A stretch of DNA of 64,000 nt from Nocardioides sp. TF02-7. Lineage in GTDB: Bacteria; Actinomycetota; Actinomycetes; Propionibacteriales; Nocardioidaceae. The stretch covers positions 1,922,001-1,986,000 of the forward strand of contig NZ_CP092535.1 of NCBI RefSeq assembly GCF_022437945.1, written 5' to 3'. Of the stretch, positions 31,470 through 40,639 are shown in pieces. The position numbers and the translations under genes are program-made. The number at the start of each line of letters is the position of its first letter. The stretch's first letter is position 1. The notes below the pieces were generated by a model. It saw nothing but the letters and a program-made list of their open reading frames with translations. It had not been told where the DNA came from and did no database searches.

Positions 31470-32930
31470 ATGACCAGCGACTTCGACCTGCTCCCGCCCG
31501 ACCGCCGCCAGCTCCTCATCGGCGGTGAGTGGCGTGCCGCCTCCGACGGCGGTCGTTTCGACGTCGTCGACCCGGCCGACGGGTCCGTGCTGACCGACGC
31601 CGCCGACGGCACCCTCGACGACGCCCGGGCCGCCCTCGACGCCGCGGTGGCCGCGCAGGCGGCCTGGGCGGCCACCGCCCCCCGCGAGCGGGGCGAGATC
31701 CTGCGCCGGGCGTTCGAGCTCACGACCGGTCGCGCCGACGACCTGGCGCGGCTGATGAGCCTGGAGATGGGCAAGACCGTCGCCGAGGCCAAGGGGGAGG
31801 TCGCCTACGGCGCGGAGTTCCTCCGCTGGTTCTCCGAGGAGGCGGTGCGCGTGCACGGCCGCTGGATGCACAACCCGGCCGGCGGGTCGCGGCTGCTGAC
31901 GATGAAGAAGCCGGTCGGGCCGTGCCTGTTCATCACGCCCTGGAACTTCCCGCTCGCGATGGGGACCCGCAAGATCGCCCCCGCCGTCGCCGCCGGGTGC
32001 ACGATGGTGGTCAAGCCGGCCGCCCAGACGCCGCTGACCATGCTCCTGCTCGCCGACCTCCTCACCGAGGCGGGGCTGCCGCCCGGCGTCCTCAACGTCG
32101 TCACCACCAAGCAGTCGGGGGCGCTGAGCGAGACCCTGATGGCCGACCCGCGGCTGCGCAAGGTCAGCTTCACCGGCTCGACGGGGGTCGGGAAGGTGAT
32201 CGTGCGCCAGTCGGCCGACCAGCTGCAGCGGGTCAGCATGGAGCTCGGCGGCAACGCCCCGTTCCTCGTCTTCGCCGACGCCGACCTCGACGCCGCGGTC
32301 GAGGGGGCGATGGTCGCGAAGATGCGCAACATGGGGAGGCGTGCACCGCCGCCAACCGGTTCCTCGTCGAGGAGCCGGTCGCCGCCGAGTTCGCCCGGCG
32401 CCTCGGCGAGCGGATGGCCGCCCTCACCGTCGGCCGCGGCCAGGACGAGGGCGTCGACGTCGGCCCGCTGATCGACGAGGGCGCCGTCGAGAGCGTCGGC
32501 GAGCTGGTCGACCAGGCGGTCTCCGCGGGGGCGACCGTCGTCACCGGCGGCTCCGCCCCCGACGGCCCCGGCTACTTCTTCTCGCCGACCGTGCTGCTCG
32601 ACGTACCTCCGGACGCCGAGGTCAACCGGCAGGAGATCTTCGGCCCGGTCGCGCCGATCACCACGTTCAGCAGCGAGGACGAGGCCGTCGCCCGCGCCAA
32701 CGACACCGAGTACGGCCTCGTCGCCTACGTCTTCACCCGCGACCTCTCCCCGCACCGTGCGGCTCGCCGAGTCGCTCGCCTTCGGCATGGTCGGCGTCAA
32801 CTCCGGCCTGGTCTCCAACGCCGCCGCCCCCTTCGGCGGCGTGAAGGCCAGCGGCTTCGGCCGCGAGGGCGGCTTCGAGGGCATCGAGGAGTACCTCGAC
32901 ACGACGTACGTGTCGATCCCGGCGGGCTGA
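31470..32930 (+). CDS. NAD(P)-dependent aldehyde dehydrogenase, succinate-semialdehyde type (two frameshifts)
   Basis: About 486 residues. Aldehyde dehydrogenase landmarks are in order: [26 protein letters not shown], catalytic Glu in MELGGNAP, catalytic Cys in ACTAANRF and EIFGPV. The EAC-T-A pattern around the Cys and the overall sequence are closest to GabD-type succinate semialdehyde dehydrogenases. One base is lost near 32335, just before the catalytic Cys, and one gained near 32751; both are probably sequence errors. It stands alone. Confidence 0.87.
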
Positions 32931-32995
32931 CGGGGGCGGGGGCGGGAGTCGGCGGCTTGGCCGCGGGCGGCGGGGTCGCACCGGTCCCGGCTGGC

Positions 32996-33089
32996 GCAGA
33001 TTCATCAAGGTATGCAGGCGAGTCGGCGCCTCCCATGGCGGGTACGCCGTGGGAAGGGCAGGTTCGTCGACATACCGTGATGAATCTGC
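32996..33089. repeat. 94-bp imperfect inverted repeat between genes
   Basis: Outer arms GCAGATTCATCA (32996-33007) and TGATGAATCTGC (33078-33089) are perfect. Inner arms continue with GGTATG against CATACC, and CCCATGGCG against CGCCGTGGG with one mismatch. It can fold into one long hairpin. It is in a gap of 231 bases that holds no gene. Confidence 0.75.
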
Positions 33090-33161
33090 GGCGACCCGCC
33101 CCGACCGCGCCCCGACCGCGCCCCCGACCCCCGGCCACACCCGCCCTGCGACACTCGCCCC

Positions 33162-34159
33162 ATGCGCGTGCACGGGCCGGTGGCGGAGAAGTACGCCGAG
33201 TTCGCGGCCTACGCCGACGACTCGCCGTGCTTCCGTGCGTGGGCCGAGGGGGGTGGTCGACGACCCGGAGGTGCAGGCCTGGCTCGAGACGCTGCCGGAC
33301 GCGAAGCAGCAGCCCAACCTGGTGTTCGCGGCCGCCCGGTGGCACGGGCTCGCCGCCCCCGCGCCGTACGAGGCGCTCCGGTCGGTGCTGCTCGGCGACG
33401 ACGGCGCGGTGCGCGGGACGATCCTCACCCGGGCGACGCAGACCAACGAGGCGGGGCGGCTGGCGACCCTGACGCCGGTGTTCGCGCTGGCGGCGGCCGG
33501 CCGCCCGGTGGCGCTGCTCGAGGTGGGCGCGAGTGCCGGCCTCTGCCTCTACCCCGACCGGTGGCGCTACCGCTGGCACACCGCGGAGGGCGTGCGTGCC
33601 GCCGGCCCGCCGGACGGCGTCGGCCCGGTGCTGGAGTGCGCGGTCACCGGCCCGGTGCCGCTGCCGGAGGAGCTGCCGACCGTCGTGTGGCGCGGCGGGA
33701 TCGACCTGAACCCGCTCGACGTCACGGCCGAGGACGACCGGCGCTGGCTGCTGACGCTGGTGTGGCCGGAGCACGACGACCGCCGCGAGCAGCTCGCCCG
33801 CGCGATCGACGTGGCGCGCAGCGATCCGCCCGACGTCCGCCGCGGCGACCTGTTCGAGCTGCTCCCGGCCCGGCTGGAGGAGGCCCGCGCCGCCGTCGGC
33901 AGCGACGGCGTGGTCGTCGTCTTCCACTCGGCGGTCGTGGCCTACCTCGAGGAGGCCGACCGCGCGCGGTTCGACCGGACGATGCGGGGGGCTGGTCGCG
34001 GACGGCCGCTGCCGCTGGGTGAGCAACGAGGGCCGCCACGTCCTCCCCACCGTGACGGCGACCGGCCCGGAGCCGCCGGGCGGGCGGTTCGTGCTCGGGC
34101 TCGACGGTCGCTCCGTCGGGCACACCCACGGGCACGGCCGGTCCCTCACCTGGTGGTGA
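33162..34159 (+). CDS. DUF2332 family protein (two frameshifts)
   Basis: About 331 residues of the DUF2332 family, unknown function. Recognisable segments are QPNLVFAAARWHGL, LLEVGASAGLCLYPDRWRY (which resembles a methyltransferase-like nucleotide loop), GIDLNPLDV and VVVVFHSAVVAYL. Extra G residues at about 33247 and 33986-33991 break the frame. The start is leaderless (GACACT-N6-ATG). Confidence 0.8.
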
Positions 34160-34178
34160 CGCCCACCACGGGCCCTTG

Positions 34179-34196
34179 ACTTCAACTCAACTTCAA
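34179..34196. promoter_or_regulatory. direct repeat ACTTCAA x2 upstream of oxidoreductase
   Basis: ACTTCAA occurs at 34179-34185 and 34190-34196, an 11-base spacing that places both on one DNA face. It overlaps a possible -35 (TTGACT at 34176-34181) and is a likely regulator site for the two genes downstream. Confidence 0.4.
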
Positions 34197-34212
34197 TTCG
34201 TTTCCTTGCGTC

Positions 34213-35264
34213 ATGCACGCGATCCGACTGCACGAGCACGGCCCTGCCGACAACCTGGTCCTCGAGGAGCTGCCGGACCTGCGGCCCGGTCCCGGCGAGG
34301 TGCGCATCGCGGTCGCGGCCGCCGGCGTCCACCTCCTCGACACCACCCTGCGGCGCGGCGAGGCGGGTCCGCTCCCGCCCCGCGCCGCTGCCGACGGTGC
34401 CGGGGCGCGAGGTCGCGGGCACGGTCGACCTCGTGGGTCCTGGCGTCGAGGAGTCGTGGCTCGGTCGCCGGGTCGTGGCCCACCTGGGACCGGTCCCGGG
34501 CGGGTACGCCGAGCAGGCGGTCTGCGAGGTCAGCCTGCTGTTCGCGGTGCCCGACCACGTCGACCTGCCCGCCGCGGTGGCCGCGGTCGGCACCGGCCGG
34601 ACCGCCGTCGGCGTCCTCGAGCTCGAGCCGCCCGCGGCCGGCGACGTCGTCCTCGTCCCCCTCCGCCGCCGGCGGGCTCGGCTGGCTGCTGGCCCAGGCG
34701 GCGCTCGAGGCGGGCGCCGAGGTCGTCGCCGCCGCCCGGGGGCCGGAGCGGACCGCTCGGCTCGCCGAGCTCGGCGCGCAGCTGGTCGTCGACTACGGCG
34801 AGCGTGACTGGGCCGCGACGGTGCGGGAGCGGTACGACGGCGTCACCCTGGTCCACGACGGCGTCGGCGGCGTCGTGGGCCGCGCTGCGCTGGAGCTGCT
34901 CGCCCCGGGCGGGCGGCTGGCGATGTTCGGCTACTCCTCGGGCGGGCCGACCCGGCTCGACACCGACGACCTGGTCGACCGCGGCATCACCGCCGGCTGG
35001 CTCCTCGGCCCGCGGATGGCTGCCCTTCCCGGCGGGATCCCGGGGTTGGCGCGGCGATCCCTCGACCGCCTCGCCGCGGGCCGCTGGCGGCCGCTGGTGT
35101 CGACGTACCCGCTCGCCGAGGCCGCCCGGGCGCACGCCGACCTGGAGGGCCGCCGCGCCCTGGGCAAGGTCGTGCTGGTGCCGGAGCCGGCCGCGACGAC
35201 CCGGCCGGCGACGAATCCGGTCGCGACTGTCGGTCCCGACCTCCAGACTGGAGGACACCGATGA
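34213..35264 (+). CDS. zinc-free medium-chain dehydrogenase, quinone-oxidoreductase-like (two frameshifts)
   Basis: About 349 residues of the MDR family. The N-terminal GroES-like part (MHAIRLHEHGPADNLVLEEL, PGREVAGTVDLVGPGV) leads to an NADPH-binding domain with SAAGGLGWLLAQAALEAGAE. The zinc ligands of alcohol dehydrogenases are absent, so an NADPH:quinone reductase-type activity is likely. Extra C residues at 34378-34381 and 34656-34661 break the frame. Its end overlaps the MFS start, so the two form an operon. Confidence 0.83.
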
Positions 35265-36655
35265 CCGAGCAGCTGACCACGACGCCCGACCCGCCCGAAG
35301 CGGCCGCGCCACCCCTCGACCCGGGGCCGCGGCGGCTGCCGCGCGCCCTGACCCCGTTCCGGCACGCCTCCTACCGGCGGCTCGGGTCGGCGCTCGTGCT
35401 GAGCACGTTCGCCAGCGGCATCTGGGTGGTCGCCCTGGTGTGGGAGGTCATCCGGATCGGCGGCGGTCCCGGTCAGCTGTCGTTCGTCTCGACCGCCGGC
35501 GCGGTCGGCGTGCTGCTGCCCGCCCTGCTGGGCGGCGTCGTGGCCGACCGGGTGCCGCAGAAGCTGATCCTCCTCGTCGTCGCCGCCGTCGAGCTCACCG
35601 GCATGGGCGTCGTGGCGCTGCTGTCGTGGACCGACGTCACCCAGCTGTGGCACCTGGCCGCCGTCTCCTTCGCCACGGGCGCGGGCATGGCGTTCTACTA
35701 CCCGGCCTACTCCGCCTGGCTCCCCGCGCTGGTGCCCGAGCGCGACCTGATGGCCGTCAACGGGTTCGAGGGGATGGTCCGCCCGACCATCGGTCAGGCC
35801 GTCGGGCCCGGCGTCGCCGGCGTCGTCGTCGGTGCCGTGTCGCCCGCGGCGGCGCTCGGCCTCGCGGCGACGTTCAGCCTGCTCGGGTTGCTCGCCCTCA
35901 CCACGGTGCCGCTGACCCCGGTGCGGCGCGAGCTGCCCGCGGACGGCGCGCCGGCCGGTGCCGGCAGCGCGGTCTCGACCGCGCTCGCCGACATCCGCGA
36001 GGGGTTCGTCTACATGGTCCGCACCCCCTGGCTGCTCGCGACGCTGCTGTTCGCGTCGATCATGATCCTGGTGATGATGGGTCCGCTCGAGGTGCTCATC
36101 CCGTTCCTGGTCAAGGACCGGCTCGGCGGCGGCCCGGGCGACCACGCCATCGTGCTCGCCTGCTTCGGCATCGGCGGCGCCGTCGGCTCGCTCGTCATGG
36201 CCTCCTTCCGGATGCCGCGCCGCTACCTCACGGTGATGAACCTGATGTGGGGCGTCGGCTGCCTGCCGTTCCTCGTCATCGGCGTGGCCGACGCGGTGTG
36301 GGTGGTCGCGGCGTCGGCGTTCGTGATCGGCGTGCTGTTCTCCGCACCGATGGTCATCTGGGGCACGCTGCTGCAGCGCCGGGTCCCGCCCCACCTGCTC
36401 GGCCGGGTGGCGTCCCTCGACTTCTTCGTCTCGATCAGCCTGATGCCGGTGTCGATGGCGTTGGCCGGCCCCGTCTCGGAGTGGCTCGGCCTGCGGGTGA
36501 CGTTCACGATCGCCGCGGTCGTCCCGGGTGTCGCGGCGGCCCTGGCCATCTGGTGGGCCCGGCTGCCCGCCGACGAGCTGGCCCACCCGCTCCGCGAGGA
36601 GCCGGAGGCCGAGGAGCCGGGCGCCGCCGAGCCGGTGGCGGTGCCGACCGGCTGA
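35261..36655 (+). CDS. MFS transporter
   Basis: Major facilitator of 464 residues with twelve predicted helices, intact. The loop 2-3 motif is GGVVADRVPQKLIL. It belongs to the MFS_3/exporter group and has a long acidic C-terminal tail (EEPEAEEPGAAEPV). The ATG overlaps the stop of the oxidoreductase (ATGA). Probable efflux pump; substrate unknown. Confidence 0.88.
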   Translation: MTEQLTTTPDPPEAAAPPLDPGPRRLPRALTPFRHASYRRLGSALVLSTFASGIWVVALVWEVIRIGGGPGQLSFVSTAGAVGVLLPALLGGVVADRVPQKLILLVVAAVELTGMGVVALLSWTDVTQLWHLAAVSFATGAGMAFYYPAYSAWLPALVPERDLMAVNGFEGMVRPTIGQAVGPGVAGVVVGAVSPAAALGLAATFSLLGLLALTTVPLTPVRRELPADGAPAGAGSAVSTALADIREGFVYMVRTPWLLATLLFASIMILVMMGPLEVLIPFLVKDRLGGGPGDHAIVLACFGIGGAVGSLVMASFRMPRRYLTVMNLMWGVGCLPFLVIGVADAVWVVAASAFVIGVLFSAPMVIWGTLLQRRVPPHLLGRVASLDFFVSISLMPVSMALAGPVSEWLGLRVTFTIAAVVPGVAAALAIWWARLPADELAHPLREEPEAEEPGAAEPVAVPTG

Positions 36656-36698
36656 GCCCGCCAGGCCGGCGTCAGGTCGGGCCGGCGACGGCGCGGCC

Positions 36699-37322
36699 TC
36701 AGCGGGCGACGCGCCCGAGGAGGCCGAGCAGTCGGCGGGCCGGGCCGGCGTCGGCGGGCACCCGCACCGGGTCGCCGAACTCACGGTGCTGATCGGGCTG
36801 ATCGGGCTGCTCGAGGGCCAGCGCGAGGGCCGTCGGCATCAGCGCCTCGGCCAGCGGGTCGGGCAGCGGGTCGCCGCAACCGGTCGTCGTACCGACGTCC
36901 CAGCCGTGGACGGCGATCTCGACCGCGGCCAGCCGCGAGACGCTGGCGACCGGCATCGGGCGTCCGCCCACGTCGACGAGTGGTGTGGTCGCGGCCGCCC
37001 AGGCGCCGAGCAGGCCGCAGGCCTTCACTTGGAGCGAGCCGATCCGCTCCTCGACCGGCGTCGGCGCGGTGCTGCGCAGGTCGATCGCCCCGGTCGCCCC
37101 CTCGGAGAAGGCGTCGAGCGCGTCCTCCATGTGGGCGAGCAGGTCGGCGAGCCGCCACCGGGTGCAGGGGGTGGGCGAGCACAGGTGCTCGGTGCGGACC
37201 GTCGCCAGCGTGCCCCGGGTGTAGGAGAGGGCGCGCTCCAGCAGCTCGACCCCCGGCTCGACGATCGCGACGGGTCGCTTCGGTTCGGGCCCGCTCGGGT
37301 CGGGCCCGGGCAGGGCGGACAT
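36699..37322 (-). CDS. TIGR03086/mycothiol-dependent maleylpyruvate-isomerase-like protein
   Basis: Protein of 207 residues with the DinB-like MDMPI N-terminal fold. His in LADLLAHMEDAL and in AVEIAVHGWDVG are the expected metal ligands. Such proteins use mycothiol or are of unknown substrate. Its ATG overlaps the stop of the upstream sigma gene (TGATG). Coupling to a SnoaL-type sigma factor suggests a joint role in a stress response. Confidence 0.82.
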   Translation of the reverse strand: MSALPGPDPSGPEPKRPVAIVEPGVELLERALSYTRGTLATVRTEHLCSPTPCTRWRLADLLAHMEDALDAFSEGATGAIDLRSTAPTPVEERIGSLQVKACGLLGAWAAATTPLVDVGGRPMPVASVSRLAAVEIAVHGWDVGTTTGCGDPLPDPLAEALMPTALALALEQPDQPDQHREFGDPVRVPADAGPARRLLGLLGRVAR

Positions 37323-38425
37323 CAGCTCGTCGCGGCCGGCTCGTAGTCGGCCGGCAGCCGGTCGGGCAGGCCGAGCCGGGCGAAGTGCTCCGCGCCGAAG
37401 AACGCCGTGACGTGCCGGACCTTCGCGCCGTCGAGGTCGAGCACCTGCACGTGGAACGGCTCGAAGTGGCCCTCGGGCTGCCGCATGTAGAGCCCGAAGG
37501 CGGGCTGGCCGTTGGCGCTGGTCCGCAGCATCGGCATGTCGTGGACGCCGCCCGGGCACTTGGAGTCGATGAGCCGGGCGATGTTCTCCGCGCCGCGGTA
37601 GTGGTTGAGGAACGGCGGCATGTCCCAGGTCGCGTCGTACTGCAGGAGCTGGACGATCCGGTCGACGTCCTTGCGCCAGAACGCGTCGAGGTAGGCGTCG
37701 AGCAGCCGCTGCTGCGCGGCGTCGAGGTCGGGCGCGACGTCGTCGGGAGTCAGCGCCCGGTCGCCGAGCTGGGCGTGCGCGCGCTGCAGCGCGGAGTTGA
37801 CCGCGGCGGTGGTCGTGTCGAGCGCCGCGGCCGTCTCGGCGGCGGACCACCGGAGCACGTCGCGCAGGATCAGCACCGCCCGCTGCCGCGCCGGCAGGTG
37901 CTGCAGCGCCGCGACGAAGGCGAGGCGGATCGTGTCGCGCTCGGCCACCTCGACCGCCGCGTCCGGCACCGGCTCCAGCCACGGGATCTCGTGGTCCTGC
38001 TCGAGGGCGTCACCCGCCTGGGAGTCGGCGGTGCCGAGCCCGGCGGGCAGCGGCCGGCGGGGCCGCCCCTCCAGGTTGGTGAGGCACACGTTGGTCGCGA
38101 TCCGGTAGAGCCAGGTCCGCACCGAGGAGCGGCCCTGGAAGCCCGCCGACGCCTTCCACGCTCGCAGGAACGTCTCCTGCACGAGGTCCTCGGCCTCGTG
38201 CACCGAGCCGCTCATCCGGTAGCAGTGCGCCATCAGCTCCCGCTGGTAGCGCCCCGTCAGCGCCTCGAAGTCGGCGAGCTCGGCGCCCGCCTCCGCGGAC
38301 CGAACCGTCATCTCGCCCGTCCCGGTCGTCACCTGGTCCACCACTGCCATGCTCCCGATCACTGCTCCCGACTCCTGGTTGCCACTCTGCCTGACAGTCG
38401 GACCCGGGTCGACCCGGAAACTCAT
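37322..38425 (-). CDS. ECF sigma factor with SnoaL-like C-terminal domain
   Basis: Up to 367 residues. Sigma2 (LTGRYQRELMAHCYRMSGSV, AEDLVQETFLRAWK) and sigma4 (LPARQRAVLILRDVLRWSAA, TTTAAVNSALQRAH) are followed by a SnoaL/NTF2-like domain (about residues 245-350). This is the TIGR02960-type architecture, in which the extra domain probably controls activity. The true start may be the ATG at about 38350 (MAVVDQV). No anti-sigma gene adjoins. Confidence 0.85.
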   Translation of the reverse strand: MSFRVDPGPTVRQSGNQESGAVIGSMAVVDQVTTGTGEMTVRSAEAGAELADFEALTGRYQRELMAHCYRMSGSVHEAEDLVQETFLRAWKASAGFQGRSSVRTWLYRIATNVCLTNLEGRPRRPLPAGLGTADSQAGDALEQDHEIPWLEPVPDAAVEVAERDTIRLAFVAALQHLPARQRAVLILRDVLRWSAAETAAALDTTTAAVNSALQRAHAQLGDRALTPDDVAPDLDAAQQRLLDAYLDAFWRKDVDRIVQLLQYDATWDMPPFLNHYRGAENIARLIDSKCPGGVHDMPMLRTSANGQPAFGLYMRQPEGHFEPFHVQVLDLDGAKVRHVTAFFGAEHFARLGLPDRLPADYEPAATS

Positions 38426-38433
38426 CGCGGCGC

Positions 38434-39990
38434 TCAGGACCGGGCGGCAGTGAGGGTGAGGGCGCGCTCGGCGGCGGGCTCGGCGAGGACCCGGTCGGCC
38501 GGCACCAGACCGACGCGGGTACGACGGTCCAGCAGGTCGTCGGCGTCGGCGGCGCCCTCGTGGGTGACGCCGAAGACCAGCTCGGCGAGCGTGACGGGGA
38601 CCGCCGGGTCGACGGGGGCGACCAGGTCGGGCTCAGGCAGGCCGGTCGCGGTCGCGGCGGTGTCGAGCACCAGGTCGGCGTCGGCGCCGAACCGGCGCAG
38701 CAGCCGGGCGTGGCCGGGAGTGGCGGCGCGGGAGATCCGGGCGGCGAGCTCGGGGCGGGGCAGGGCGCCGGCCAGCGGCAGGGTCCGGGTGACGCAGGGC
38801 CCCGCGGCCAGGCCGGCGCCCGCCACCGCCGCGTCGACCGCGTCCTCGGCCATCCGGCGGTAGGTCGTGAGCTTGCCGCCGACGATGGTCACGACGCCCG
38901 ACCGGCCGGTGAGCACCGCGTGCCGGCGCGACAGGTCCGCGGTCGGGTCGCCGGGGTCGCCGCCGTCGAGGAGCGGCCGGAGCCCGGCGTACGCCCCGAC
39001 CACGTCGGAGCGCCGGACCGGCCGGGAGAACGACGCGGCCACCACGTCGAGGAGGAAGCCGATCTCGACCTCCGTGGGCGTCGCCACGTCGGGAACGGGT
39101 CCGTCGACCGGCTCGTCGGTGAGCCCGACGTAGACCCGGCCGTCGGGCTGCGGCAGCACCAGCACGAACCGGTTGGCGCCGCCCGGGACCGGCGCGTAGA
39201 CGACCACGTCGAGCCCGGGCAGGGCGTCGCCGCGGAGCACGAGGTGGGTGCCGCGCGAGGGCCGCAGCCGCACCTCGTCCGCCACGGAGCCGGCCCAGAC
39301 GCCGGCGGCGTTGACGACCGCGCGGGTGCGCACGGTGGTCGTCGCACCGGTGAGCTCGTCGCGCAGCGCCACCTCCGTGGCGCTCGCCGACAGCACCCGC
39401 GCCCGGGTGTGCACGGCGGCGCCGAGACCGGCGGCGGTGCGGGCGAGGGTGGTGACCAGCCGGGCGTCGTCCTCGAGCTGGCCGTCCCAGCCGAGGAGCG
39501 ACCCGCGCAGCGCCTCGGCGCGGAGGCCGGGCACGAGCCGCCGGGTCTCGGCCGCGGTGAGCCGGCGCGGACCCGGCAGCGTGTCGGCGCTGGTGCCGGC
39601 GGCGCGGCGGAGCAGGTCGCCCGCGAGCAGCCCGCCGCGGGCGAGGGCGCCCACCGACCGGCTCACCCCTGCGGCGAGCGGGACGACGGTGGGCACCGGC
39701 CGGGTGAGGTGCGGAGCGGTGGTCTCCATCAGGACCCCGCGCTCCACCGCGCTCTCGTGGGCGACCCCGACCTGGCCGCTGGCGAGGTAGCGCAGGCCGC
39801 CGTGGACCAGCTTGGAGGAGAACCGGGAGGTGCCCCAGGCCAGGTCCCAGGCGTCGACGGCGAGCACGCGGAGACCACGGGCGGCCGCGTCGAGGGCCAC
39901 CCCCGCCCCGGTCACGCCGAGGCCGACCACGACCAGGTCCACCGACTCCGGCGCGCCCGCGAGGCCGGCCGTGATCCGCCGGCCGCTCAC
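38434..39990 (-). CDS. glpD: glycerol-3-phosphate dehydrogenase (FAD)
   Basis: FAD enzyme of 518 residues that oxidises glycerol-3-phosphate to dihydroxyacetone phosphate and feeds electrons to the respiratory chain. The FAD motif is VVVGLGVTGAGVALDAAARG. The family motif TSRFSSKLVHGGLRYL, NAAGVWA and the C-terminal GGKLTTYRRMAEDAVD with a DAO_C domain are present. Its GTG overlaps the TetR stop (GTGA). Next to an AGPS-like gene and a lipid kinase, it may supply ether- or glycerolipid metabolism. Confidence 0.92.
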   Translation of the reverse strand: MSGRRITAGLAGAPESVDLVVVGLGVTGAGVALDAAARGLRVLAVDAWDLAWGTSRFSSKLVHGGLRYLASGQVGVAHESAVERGVLMETTAPHLTRPVPTVVPLAAGVSRSVGALARGGLLAGDLLRRAAGTSADTLPGPRRLTAAETRRLVPGLRAEALRGSLLGWDGQLEDDARLVTTLARTAAGLGAAVHTRARVLSASATEVALRDELTGATTTVRTRAVVNAAGVWAGSVADEVRLRPSRGTHLVLRGDALPGLDVVVYAPVPGGANRFVLVLPQPDGRVYVGLTDEPVDGPVPDVATPTEVEIGFLLDVVAASFSRPVRRSDVVGAYAGLRPLLDGGDPGDPTADLSRRHAVLTGRSGVVTIVGGKLTTYRRMAEDAVDAAVAGAGLAAGPCVTRTLPLAGALPRPELAARISRAATPGHARLLRRFGADADLVLDTAATATGLPEPDLVAPVDPAVPVTLAELVFGVTHEGAADADDLLDRRTRVGLVPADRVLAEPAAERALTLTAARS

Positions 39991-40622
39991 GGCGCCGGCT
40001 CCGGCCGCAGCATCCGCGCGAGCAGCAGCCGCAGCTCGTCGTCGAGGGCGGCGGCGGTGACGTCGTCGTCGGTCATCGTGTGCGCGCTCAGCACGAACCC
40101 GTGGGCGGCGAGCACGAGGGCGCGGGCGACGGTCACCGGCTCGCCGGCGCGCACGGTGCCGGCCCGCTGGCCGGTCGCGACCAGCTCCTCGAGGATCCCG
40201 AGCACCAGCTCCTGCGAGCGACCGCGCCGCGCCAGCAGGTAGGGGAGGATCAGCTCGGGGTCGAGCTCCACGATCCGCACGAACAGCTCGTTGTCGCGCA
40301 GCGCCCGCACCGCGCGCAGCACGCCGTCGGCGATCCGCTCGGGGGTGGGCGCACCGTCCGGCCGCGGGTCCGGCTGGGCAGCCGCGACCAGTCCGCCCCA
40401 CTCCCGGGTCATCAGGTCGCCGAGCAGCGCGGGCATGTCCGGCCAGGTGCGGTAGATCGTCATCCGGGACACCCCGGCCCGGCGGGCCACCTCCGTGAGC
40501 GTCGTACGCCGCCAGCCGACGTCGAGGATGCAGGCGCGCGCCGCGTCGAGGTAGGCGTCCCGGGCCGACGACTGCGGGGCCGGGATGGGCTCGCCCGCGT
40601 CGTTGTGACGGAGTGACGACAT
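39987..40622 (-). CDS. TetR-family regulator
   Basis: Repressor of 211 residues. The N-terminal helix-turn-helix is RRTTLTEVARRAGVSRMTIY; the C-terminal ligand domain is helical. It diverges from the AGPS-like gene with an operator-like sequence in the 17-base gap, and overlaps glpD downstream. It therefore probably controls both the glpD side and the AGPS/lipid kinase side. Confidence 0.9.
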   Translation of the reverse strand: MSSLRHNDAGEPIPAPQSSARDAYLDAARACILDVGWRRTTLTEVARRAGVSRMTIYRTWPDMPALLGDLMTREWGGLVAAAQPDPRPDGAPTPERIADGVLRAVRALRDNELFVRIVELDPELILPYLLARRGRSQELVLGILEELVATGQRAGTVRAGEPVTVARALVLAAHGFVLSAHTMTDDDVTAAALDDELRLLLARMLRPEPAP

Positions 40623-40623
40623 A

Positions 40624-40638
40624 TGTCACACTGTAACA
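40624..40638. promoter_or_regulatory. TetR operator candidate
   Basis: TGTCACACTGTAACA is a 15-base near-palindrome (TGTYACA arms) filling the gap between the divergent tetR and AGPS-like start codons. Binding would cover both promoters. Confidence 0.55.
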
Positions 40639-40639
40639 C

